From a bacterium (GTDB lineage Bacteria; Spirochaetota; Spirochaetia; JABEVK01): a DNA stretch of 8,008 bases. Positions 1 through 6,136 of this stretch are shown here, one piece after another. Under the pieces are notes generated by a model. It saw only the letters and a list, made by a program, of their open reading frames with translations. It searched no databases and had not been told where the DNA came from. How positions within the stretch are numbered: position 1 is the stretch's first letter; each line of letters starts with the position of its first letter. Made by a program: the position numbers and the translations under genes. The stretch covers positions 1 to 8,008 of the forward strand of contig JAJXVP010000119.1 of assembly GCA_021782055.1 (NCBI GenBank), in the 5' to 3' direction.

Positions 1-1307
1 GCCTTGGCACGGAATAACTCTTCGGTAGCCTCGCTGGGTCTTTCATCCAAACCCGAAACTAAGGCTATTGCCGCCGCTAAAATTTGGGCGGCCGTTTCTG
101 CCGTTCCTTTTTTGGGAATCAAATCGGAAACGGTGGCTGGGGTTGGTTCTGCAAAGACAAACCGAAGCATACCAGGAGCTTCGTTCAAAAAGGTGAGCCG
201 CTCACGAACCAACGGGGCCATCAGCTCAGCCTGGTGTGTTTCGGCTTCGGTGGGTGGTGTCGACGTGAGCCCCGCTTTAGACAATTCCCCGAGCAAGGAG
301 GCCACCAACTCAGGCTCAGGAAAGCCTCGCAGATAGGTCGCATTAAAATGTTCAAGCTTTTTATAGTCAAAAACGCCTGGGGCTTTGTTGAGGCGGTCCA
401 AGGAAAAAAGTTTTTCTAACTCTTTGAGGGTAAAGAACTCGCGATCACCGCCTGCGCTCCACCCAAGTAGGGCCAAATAGTTGACCAAGGCTGCCGGCAG
501 GTAACCAGACTCTTTAAATTGGCGGACACTGGTGGCGCCATGACGCTTTGAGAGTTTTTGCCCATCGGAACCCAAAATTAGGGGCAGATGGACGTACTTA
601 GGACGTGCCCAGCCCAGCGCGTCAAACAACTGAACGTGCAAAGGGGCGCTTGGAAGCCACTCCTGAGCCCGAAGGACATGCGTTGTTTGCATAAGGTGAT
701 CATCGGTAACGTGGGCCAAGTGATAGGTTGGGTAGCCGTCGGACTTTAAGAGCACGGGGTCGACAGGGAGATCGGCTCCCGCTTTTTCAATGCGCCCTAA
801 GATCTCATCCTCAAAAACCACCGGAGCCTCAGTTTGAATAAAGCGGACAACATAGGGTATCCCGTCCTGTGCCAACTTTTGCGCTTCGTCAGGCGAAAGA
901 GAGCGGCAACGGCGGTCATAGCCAGAGGGGAGCCGCTGTTGTTCCTGCCAAGTTCTTAGTTCGGTGAGGCGTTCGGGGGTGCAAAAACAGCGATAGGCGT
1001 GCCCCTCAGTGATCAGCCGTTCGGCAGTTTCATGGTAGAGATCCAATCGTTGACTTTGGACATAAGGCCCAAAGGGGCCGCCACGGTCGGGACCTTCATC
1101 CCACTCCAAGCCGGCCCAACGAAGGGTGTCGTACAGATCGTCGACCGCTTCGGGATTATAGCGGGTTTGGTCGGTATCTTCGATCCGCAAATAGAATTGC
1201 CCACCGCAAGCTCGGGCTAATAAATAGTTAAAAAGGGCGGTTCTTAAGCCACCAATGTGTTGTAAGCCAGTCGGCGACGGTGCGTATCGGACACGGACAT
1301 TGTTCAT
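1..1307 (-). CDS. gltX: Glutamyl-tRNA synthetase, C-terminal end outside window
   Basis: This class I aminoacyl-tRNA synthetase charges tRNA-Glu with glutamate in the cytosol. From ATG 1307, 435 codons are visible without a stop; bacterial GluRS is usually about 470-490 residues, so only the end of the anticodon-binding domain is missing. The Rossmann-fold signature APSPTG is at residues 9-14 and the HIGH-type motif reads HIGG at 17-20. RIEDTD is at 41-46, and the KMSKS loop reads KLSKR at 251-255. The zinc motif of many bacterial GluRS is present as C107-F-C109 with Y130 and C134. The identity is secure. The odd part is the start: the upstream transporter frame runs into this ATG without a stop, and no Shine-Dalgarno precedes it (the six bases before ATG are TCCCCC). 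Translation could come from read-through as a fusion, or from a leaderless mRNA made from the TATAAT box just upstream. Confidence 0.97.
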   Translation of the reverse strand, partial: MNNVRVRYAPSPTGLQHIGGLRTALFNYLLARACGGQFYLRIEDTDQTRYNPEAVDDLYDTLRWAGLEWDEGPDRGGPFGPYVQSQRLDLYHETAERLITEGHAYRCFCTPERLTELRTWQEQQRLPSGYDRRCRSLSPDEAQKLAQDGIPYVVRFIQTEAPVVFEDEILGRIEKAGADLPVDPVLLKSDGYPTYHLAHVTDDHLMQTTHVLRAQEWLPSAPLHVQLFDALGWARPKYVHLPLILGSDGQKLSKRHGATSVRQFKESGYLPAALVNYLALLGWSAGGDREFFTLKELEKLFSLDRLNKAPGVFDYKKLEHFNATYLRGFPEPELVASLLGELSKAGLTSTPPTEAETHQAELMAPLVRERLTFLNEAPGMLRFVFAEPTPATVSDLIPKKGTAETAAQILAAAIALVSGLDERPSEATEELFRAK

Positions 1308-1343
1308 GGGGGAATTATACTGGCGAGTACGGTGTCGTGCCAG
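1308..1343 (-). promoter_or_regulatory. Candidate internal promoter for leaderless gltX
   Basis: A perfect TATAAT (minus strand, 1319-1314) ends six bases before the gltX ATG, which makes the A of ATG the seventh base after the -10 box. That is the usual position of a transcription start. A -35-like CTGGCA (1343-1338, four of six matches to TTGACA) lies 18 bases upstream. The box sits inside the last codons of the MFS frame. The sequence shows the boxes and the spacing. That it is active and gives a leaderless mRNA is inference, helped by the lack of a Shine-Dalgarno for gltX while ridA, alaA and the genes starting at 4864 and 7228 have good ones. Confidence 0.45.
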
Positions 1344-2441
1344 CCCTAAAGCGATTGCTGCCACCATCGCCAAAACCAGCCACAGGCCGAACTCTGAAAC
1401 AGGCAAAGATTGAATGCGGGACGCATCAGCCCACACCCCCATCAAAGGCGGCCACATCAGGGTACCTAGAGCGGCAAAAATCGACAGCAAACTGGCGACC
1501 TGCCCCGAGGAGGCCGGAAAGCGTTGCGAAGCTAGCGCGACAAAGGTTGGGTAAATCCCCGCTAGGGTTACCCCCAGCAATAAGACGGCCACGAGCGCCA
1601 TCCCCGGACCGGGACTCAAAAGCCACAACAGCACTGCCGCTCCACTGGTGCCGATCGACACGCTCAAAAACTTGCCAAAACCCCAACGATCAGCCAAACC
1701 GCCTACAAAGAATCGCCCTAACGAAAAGGTAAACCAGAAGAGGCTAGTCACCAAATTGGGGTCAAGACCTTTACCGGCAGCTACCCAATAGGAGGGGAAC
1801 CAGGCCCCCACACCCCACTCAACCCCGCAGTAGACCGAGAGTGCCACGGCGATCAGCCAGACGAGGGGTTTGCGGTAAACGCCAAACCGTACGGCAGAGG
1901 GTGCCGGGGGAGTAGCGGGTATTGGCATTTTTTTTATCATAAGCAATAACAGCAAGGGAACAACTGCTAAAAGAGCAAAAGCAACACGCCAATGGTCCTG
2001 AGCGGACCAGGCTGCCAAGGGGCCAGCGACTGCCCCGGCCCCAAAAAAGAAGTGCAATAGGTTCAGAGCCTTGCCTTTACCGTGCGAAGCGCCATCCATC
2101 GTGGAGGTGCTTATCCCTACATCCCAGAGCGACATCCCGACCCCAATGGCCATATTCCCCACCAAGAGGACTTCAAGGGAAGGGGCCGCCGCCGACAGTG
2201 CCAACCCGACGGCAAAAACAAGGGAGCCCACACTAAGCACCCAGCGCACCCCTTGCCGGTGAACGAGCCAGCCTGCTAAAAGCAAAACAGCGATACTGCC
2301 GGTCGACTGAGCCGAGAACAGCAACCCTGCGGCGCCATAGCCCAAAGTCAGGTCGTGACGGATAAAGGGAATGAGCGGACCTATCATTCCGCCAATGACG
2401 CCTAAGAGAAAGAACCCTGCATACTGAAAAACTCGCAACAC
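1308..2441 (-). CDS. MFS transporter (FucP/FHS-like), frame continuous into gltX
   Basis: This is a 12-helix major facilitator superfamily permease of about 378 residues, probably a proton-coupled inner-membrane transporter; the substrate cannot be read from the sequence. Hydrophobic helices run throughout, with a hydrophilic central loop near residues 169-190. Motif-A-like loops follow helix 2 (HRQGVRW, 61-67) and helix 8 (GGLADRWG, 247-254). The segment NLLHFFFGAG (127-136) and the segment YCGVEWGVG (204-212) resemble the fucose/glucose symporter (FHS) branch. The likely start is GTG 2441, four bases after the alaA stop, with AAGG eight bases upstream; TTG 2438 and CTG 2465 are alternatives. 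The last codons (RTRQYNSP) contain no stop and continue directly into the gltX ATG, so the whole open frame spans at least 813 codons. The C terminus after helix 12 should be cytoplasmic, which would suit a fused GluRS. An A8 run in the central loop (1928-1935) is a possible slippage site. Confidence 0.88.
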
Positions 2442-2445
2442 GGTT

Positions 2446-3660
2446 TTAGCCTTGCCGATAGTCAGACAAAAACTCTTCTAACCCATCCAAAGCGGCTTTG
2501 AGGTCTTCGAGGTTGGGCAAAAAAACAATGCGGAAGTGATCGGGGTGAGGCCAGTTGAAACCCTTTCCCTGCACCAAAAGCACTCGCTTTGCCAAGAGAA
2601 AATCGTAGATGAATTTTTGATCATCGTGAATGCCAAAGCGTTCATCCAGGCGGGGGAACAGGTACAAAGCCCCTTGGGGCTTAACGCACGAGACGCCGGG
2701 AATAGCGTTGAGGCGTTGCCAGGCGTAGGTACGCTGTTCGTACAAACGGCCGCCGGGCTTGGTTAAATCAAAAATACTCTGATACCCACCCAAAGAGGTT
2801 TGAATGGCGTACTGGGCCGGAACATTTGAACACATTCGCATATTCGCTAGCAGGTCGAGCCCCTCGCGATAACCGGCAGCTAACTTTTTGGGACCAGAAA
2901 GGTACATCCAACCCGAACGAAACCCTGCGGCGCGGTAGGCCTTCGAGAGGCCGTTAAACGTCACCACCAACAGGTCGTCGGCGAGGCTGGCGGTCGCGGT
3001 ATGAGTCACACCGTCATAAAGAATCTTGTCATAAATCTCGTCCGAGAAAACGATGAGGTTATGCCGACGGGCCACGTCGAGAATTTGTTCCAACACTTCG
3101 TGCGAATAAACCGCCCCCGTCGGATTGTTGGGGTTGATGATGACCACCCCGCGTGTTCTCGAGGTGATTTTTGCTTCGAGGTCTTTTAAATCGGGCATCC
3201 ATGCTGAGGCTTCATCACACAAATAGTGCACAGGTTTTCCACCAGCCAGGGTCGCAGCGGCTGTCCACAGCGGGTAATCCGGTGAGGGGATTAAAATTTC
3301 ATCCCCAGAGTCGAGAAGACCCTGCATCGCAATCTGAATGAGCTCACTAACCCCATTGCCTATCCAAATGTCGTCGATTTCGACACCCCTGACGCCTTTT
3401 TCTTGCGAATATTGCATCACGGCTTTACGAGCGGCAAAAATCCCTTTGGAATCCGAGTAACCTTGAGCATTGTTGAGATTGACAATAACGTCGCGCACTA
3501 CCTCTTCGGGCGCGTTAAAACCAAACGTCGCAGGATTTCCTGTATGGAGCTTTAAGATTCGGTAACCTTCGGCTTCCATCTTCATGGCTTTGACCAAGGC
3601 CGCACCACGGATGTCGTACAAAACGTTATCGAGCTTATGCGACTTGTGCACAGGGTTCAT
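2446..3660 (-). CDS. alaA: Alanine aminotransferase (AlaA type, PLP fold type I)
   Basis: This cytosolic PLP enzyme exchanges amino groups between glutamate and pyruvate, giving alanine and 2-oxoglutarate. The 404-residue protein closely follows E. coli AlaA (YfbQ) along its length, as far as I recall that sequence. Examples are KLDNVLYDIRG near the N terminus, GNPATFGF (41-48), YPLWTAA (129-135) and GGYQSI (291-296). PLP-site residues are visible: NPNNPTG (176-182), SDEIYDKILYD (206-216), the Schiff-base lysine K240 in NGLSKAYR, and carboxylate-binding R377 in HFRIV. ATG 3660 is preferred over TTG 3666 because AAGGAG lies eight bases before it. It starts two bases after the ridA stop and ends four bases before the MFS start, so it is clearly within an operon. 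No catalytic residue is missing. Confidence 0.95.
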   Translation of the reverse strand: MNPVHKSHKLDNVLYDIRGAALVKAMKMEAEGYRILKLHTGNPATFGFNAPEEVVRDVIVNLNNAQGYSDSKGIFAARKAVMQYSQEKGVRGVEIDDIWIGNGVSELIQIAMQGLLDSGDEILIPSPDYPLWTAAATLAGGKPVHYLCDEASAWMPDLKDLEAKITSRTRGVVIINPNNPTGAVYSHEVLEQILDVARRHNLIVFSDEIYDKILYDGVTHTATASLADDLLVVTFNGLSKAYRAAGFRSGWMYLSGPKKLAAGYREGLDLLANMRMCSNVPAQYAIQTSLGGYQSIFDLTKPGGRLYEQRTYAWQRLNAIPGVSCVKPQGALYLFPRLDERFGIHDDQKFIYDFLLAKRVLLVQGKGFNWPHPDHFRIVFLPNLEDLKAALDGLEEFLSDYRQG

Positions 3661-3662
3661 GA

Positions 3663-4040
3663 TCAAGACTCCTTAAAAAGGATGCAGTCAATTTCAAGGC
3701 GAACATCACGAGGAAGCCGAGAAACTTCAACAGTGGTGCGCGCTGGTTTTCCGGTAAAGTATTCCTCGTAGATTTTATTAACCTCGGCAAAATCGTCCAT
3801 CGACGATAGAAACAACCCCACCCTCACCGCATCGTCTAAGGTACAGCCAGCAGCCAACGCTACCGCCTTAAGATTTTCTAGGGCCTGACGGGCTTGTCCA
3901 GCCAGGCTATCGGGAGCTTTCATGGTTACGGGGTCTAAGGGCATTTGGCCAGAACAAAACACGAAGCCCCCTGCCGCGACCGCCTGCGAATACGGGCCAA
4001 TTGCCCGTGGGGCTTGCTCGGTGTGGATAGGTTGTTTCAT
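3663..4040 (-). CDS. ridA: RidA family enamine/imine deaminase
   Basis: RidA (YjgF/YER057c/UK114) proteins are small trimeric cytosolic enzymes. They hydrolyse reactive enamine/imine intermediates such as 2-aminoacrylate released by PLP enzymes, protecting other PLP enzymes from damage. The 125 residues match the family's usual length. Visible hallmarks are AIGPYSQA (13-20), FCSGQMP (28-34), FAEVN (84-88), and ARTTVEV (100-106) with the catalytic-site arginine R101. The carboxylate E116 sits in RLEID, and Y17 is conserved. These residues mark the active RidA subgroup rather than the arginine-lacking Rid groups. The ATG overlaps the stop of the upstream gene as ATGA, and AGGAGG lies six bases upstream. 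The gene directly precedes a PLP aminotransferase, a sensible functional partner. Confidence 0.95.
   Translation of the reverse strand: MKQPIHTEQAPRAIGPYSQAVAAGGFVFCSGQMPLDPVTMKAPDSLAGQARQALENLKAVALAAGCTLDDAVRVGLFLSSMDDFAEVNKIYEEYFTGKPARTTVEVSRLPRDVRLEIDCILFKES
3669..3674 (-). promoter_or_regulatory. Shine-Dalgarno for alaA
   Basis: AAGGAG lies eight bases before ATG 3660, inside the 3' end of ridA. It decides for ATG 3660 over the TTG two codons upstream, which would be only two bases from this site. Confidence 0.8.
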
Positions 4041-4864
4041 TCAGTGCCTCCTGAGGGAAAATCGGCGAGCCAAGCTCTGGCGTCTTGGATCATTTTGTTT
4101 AAAAAAAGGACAAGGACAACGCGTTCTTTGAGGTGCTCGATTGTCCGGTGCCATTCGGTTTCGGTTAGGCGATCTTTTAAGTGGCGGGCTAACGGGTCTA
4201 AGACACGCGGTACCTCGTCATCACGCTCACGCAAGTTATTGAGCAAATAGAGTGACAACAGTTGAAGCACGGGGTCACGAGCGTCCTCAATCACAACGTA
4301 AAGGGTCTCTTTAGCTTTTATCCAGTCTTTTTCAAGCAACAGCGCAAAGGCAAGGGACCAGCGCCACCATCCGGCATCACGGGCTCTAGGCTGCGCCTGA
4401 AGGAGTGGCGTCAAAAACTCAAGAATTTCTTGAGCTTTTCCGCCTAAAATCGCCGGCAACGCCAAAAGCAGGGCCAACGAAGGTAACGCCTTGGGCTTTT
4501 TTGTAGCAAAAAGTCGACGAAGAGTCTCTATCTCTTGTGGCTTTTGACGAATCAAGCAAGCGTTCGCATAAAGTTTTGCTTGGTGAACGCTCAACATTCC
4601 CCGACGCTGGAGTTTTGCTTGCAAAAAGCTAATCAGACCGTCCCAATCCTCACGCTCCAAAAGCTGAAAAAGCTTTCCGTGAGTCACAAAGTAAATATCA
4701 ATACCGGCCATGACCGCTAAAAACAAAGCCGCCACGATCCAATTTTGCGCCCAAAACTGGCCTAAGACTTTAAAGCCCAAAAGAGGTAGGGGCATAAAAA
4801 ACAACAAGAGGAACGACAGCCCTAAGACAGCGTTGAACAAAATAAACAGGAATTTGAACCGCAT
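4037..4864 (-). CDS. Membrane-anchored helical-repeat (TPR-like) protein, function unknown
   Basis: I do not recognise a specific family. The 275-residue protein starts with two membrane segments (about residues 4-29 and 40-61) separated by a short polar turn. This should leave the remaining ~210 residues in the cytoplasm. That part is almost entirely helical, rich in Leu, Ala, Lys and Arg, with alternating helices (for example 66-86, 94-106, 109-120, 126-140, 144-157, 167-192, 196-211) that look like a degenerate TPR-type solenoid. Such scaffolds bind other proteins. ATG 4864 is chosen over the in-frame ATG 4885 because the AGGAGGG Shine-Dalgarno lies between them. It is the first gene of the minus-strand operon and overlaps ridA by four bases (ATGA). 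A role beside AlaA/RidA cannot be inferred from sequence alone. The N-terminal layout reminds me of spirochaete hypothetical proteins, with low certainty. Confidence 0.85.
   Translation of the reverse strand: MRFKFLFILFNAVLGLSFLLLFFMPLPLLGFKVLGQFWAQNWIVAALFLAVMAGIDIYFVTHGKLFQLLEREDWDGLISFLQAKLQRRGMLSVHQAKLYANACLIRQKPQEIETLRRLFATKKPKALPSLALLLALPAILGGKAQEILEFLTPLLQAQPRARDAGWWRWSLAFALLLEKDWIKAKETLYVVIEDARDPVLQLLSLYLLNNLRERDDEVPRVLDPLARHLKDRLTETEWHRTIEHLKERVVLVLFLNKMIQDARAWLADFPSGGTE
4047..4052 (-). promoter_or_regulatory. Shine-Dalgarno for ridA
   Basis: A perfect AGGAGG sits six bases before the ridA ATG, within the last codons of the upstream gene. With the ATGA overlap it suggests translational coupling. 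Confidence 0.8.
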
Positions 4865-4873
4865 GGCCCTTCT

Positions 4874-4880
4874 CCCTCCT
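4874..4880 (-). promoter_or_regulatory. Shine-Dalgarno that sets the start at 4864
   Basis: AGGAGGG lies nine bases before ATG 4864. The longer reading from ATG 4885 would place this motif inside codons 2-4, so the shorter protein is the better call. Confidence 0.75.
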
Positions 4881-4899
4881 GACAAAGCCTTTTCTGGAC

Positions 4900-4928
4900 T
4901 TGCCTGATCGGGAATCAGTGTAGATAAT
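4900..4928 (+). promoter_or_regulatory. Candidate sigma70-type promoter of the HD-GYP operon
   Basis: TTGCCT (4900-4905, four of six) and GATAAT (4923-4928, five of six) are separated by 17 bases. The predicted start near 4935 gives a leader of about 22 bases to ATG 4957. It overlaps the minus-strand promoter head-to-head, so both are unlikely to fire at once. Confidence 0.55.
4904..4918. promoter_or_regulatory. Small dyad, possible operator
   Basis: CTGAT-N5-ATCAG forms a perfect five-base dyad with a five-base centre. It starts at the last bases of the plus-strand -35 box and reaches the -10 box of the minus-strand promoter, so a bound protein could affect both. A five-base arm can arise by chance, and no regulator is encoded in the window. 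Confidence 0.25.
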
Positions 4929-4945
4929 TGTCAGATGAGGGTCAA
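4917..4945 (-). promoter_or_regulatory. Candidate sigma70-type promoter of the minus-strand operon
   Basis: On the minus strand, TTGACC (4945-4940, five of six to consensus) and TACACT (4922-4917, four of six) are separated by 17 bases. Transcription would start near 4910 and give a leader of about 46 bases to ATG 4864. The spacer contains the -10 box of the opposing promoter. Confidence 0.55.
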
Positions 4946-4956
4946 CGGATAAGATC

Positions 4957-6111
4957 ATGAAAGAATTTTCAGTTACTTCGCTTAGGCCTAACACTCTGTT
5001 GGGCTCGTCTCTGTATTTAGACGAGAGCTTTATTCTGCTCACGCCAGAGACCCCGGTTACCGACACCCTCCTTAAGCGGCTAACCGCCTGGAAAATAGGC
5101 GAGGTCTATCTAGAAGATTCGGCCCCTGCGCCAGAAGTCTTTCAAGCCGAAGTTGTGACCGAAGGAGTGACAGCCTCTGAAGATGAACCCGCCAAGGACG
5201 CAACACAAAAGTTTTACACGGGCCTACTGGAATTCACTCACCGCTTATATGACACCTTTGTAAAGCGTGCCATCATTCCTATCGAGCCCTTAACAGAACA
5301 GGTGAAGAACCTGATGGCACAGTTCAAAGAAAATCGTCGCTACCTCTTACGGCTCGGAGAGCTCGACCGAAGTGGTTTTTCGTATAATGTTAGCCACTCG
5401 GTCAATGTCGCTATTTTATCCGTGGCCATCGGCGATGCCTTAAAACTCCCGTCGCACAAGATGATTGAATTGGGCATTGCGGGGCTTCTTCATGAAATTG
5501 GTATGCTCAAGTTACCTGACACGTTTCAGAATGCTCATCGCTCGCTTACCGATGCCGAACGGCAAGCACTTAAAGCACACCCCATTTTAGGCTACCGGAT
5601 TTTAAAGGACCTGGGGTTTAGTCCCAATATCACCATGGCTGTTTTGGAACACCATGAAAAAGAAGATGGCACGGGATACCCTCAGGGTTTGACCGGCGAT
5701 AAAATCGCGATGACAGCCAAGATTTTGTCCGTCGCGAGTGCCTATGACGCGCAAATCTCCGCTCGCCCCTACCGCAATGCTCGCACGGGCCACGCTAGCT
5801 TACTCGACCTTTTAAAAGATATTCGCAAAACCTACGATGACCAAATCCTCAAACGGTTAGTCTTCGCCCTTAGCCTGTACCCTCTGGGCTCGGTTGTGGT
5901 GTTAAAAAATGGTGCTTTAGGACTTGTCTATGATACTGACCCCACCGATCCCAAACATCCTATGATCAAAATTCTAACCGATGAGCGGCGCCTCCCCGTT
6001 GACCCTTATGCTGTCCATCTGGCGGATCGACCGGAGTGGGATATTTTAAAGGTGCTTGATGCTGATGAAGTTCGGCGGCTTCGCGCCGATAAGATAATAC
6101 CAGCATCTTAA
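4957..6111 (+). CDS. HD-GYP domain protein with altered metal-site residues
   Basis: HD-GYP domains are metal-dependent phosphodiesterases, classically degrading cyclic-di-GMP. The 384-residue protein has three parts: a short N-terminal domain (1-55, similar in style to domains that often precede HD-GYP), a charged linker (56-85), and the HD-GYP region (about 90-300). After that comes a C-terminal beta-rich tail beginning YPLGSVVVL. Retained motifs are HSVNVA with H147, LKAHPILG with H208, HHEKEDGTGYP (232-242, including GYP at 240-242) and RPYR (270-273). Three usual positions differ. The HD dyad is H179-E180, the lysine of HDIGK is M183, and the aspartate of the later AD.YDA motif is S261. 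The fold is secure, but catalysis may be lost or altered. There is no signal peptide or membrane segment, so it is cytosolic. ATG 4957 has only a weak GGAT six bases upstream. It is the first gene of a plus-strand operon. Confidence 0.92.
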   Translation: MKEFSVTSLRPNTLLGSSLYLDESFILLTPETPVTDTLLKRLTAWKIGEVYLEDSAPAPEVFQAEVVTEGVTASEDEPAKDATQKFYTGLLEFTHRLYDTFVKRAIIPIEPLTEQVKNLMAQFKENRRYLLRLGELDRSGFSYNVSHSVNVAILSVAIGDALKLPSHKMIELGIAGLLHEIGMLKLPDTFQNAHRSLTDAERQALKAHPILGYRILKDLGFSPNITMAVLEHHEKEDGTGYPQGLTGDKIAMTAKILSVASAYDAQISARPYRNARTGHASLLDLLKDIRKTYDDQILKRLVFALSLYPLGSVVVLKNGALGLVYDTDPTDPKHPMIKILTDERRLPVDPYAVHLADRPEWDILKVLDADEVRRLRADKIIPAS

Positions 6112-6113
6112 AA

Positions 6114-6136
6114 ATACCATTTCTTTGACTTGGTAT
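6114..6136. repeat. Inverted repeat around a TTG start
   Basis: ATACCA (6114-6119) and TGGTAT (6131-6136) form perfect six-base arms with an 11-base loop. The loop holds the upstream TTG start candidate (6125) of the next gene. ATACCA also occurs as a direct copy at 6097-6102. There is no T-run after the stem, so this is not an intrinsic terminator. A translational effect or a protein-binding site is possible. Confidence 0.3.

Noticed and set aside
4..419. Two overlapping plus-strand reading frames of about 110 codons
   Set aside because: Both lie antisense to gltX, whose codons and motifs are secure; the translations are low-complexity shadows without a start signal or family features.
1280..1732. 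Plus-strand frame of 150 codons opposite the MFS/gltX junction, and a minus-strand 86-codon frame at 1426-1686
   Set aside because: Their Arg/Pro-rich translations are typical of off-frame reading of a GC-rich membrane-protein gene. The MFS frame explains the region with helices and motifs.
4770..5066. Minus-strand frame of 98 codons across the divergent promoter region
   Set aside because: It overlaps the start of the HD-GYP gene and the N terminus of the membrane protein in the wrong frame, and has no Shine-Dalgarno.
6073..6088. Stem CGGCG-GCTTCG-CGCCG at the end of the HD-GYP gene as a terminator
   Set aside because: It lies inside coding sequence and is not followed by a T-run, and the downstream gene appears to be in the same operon.
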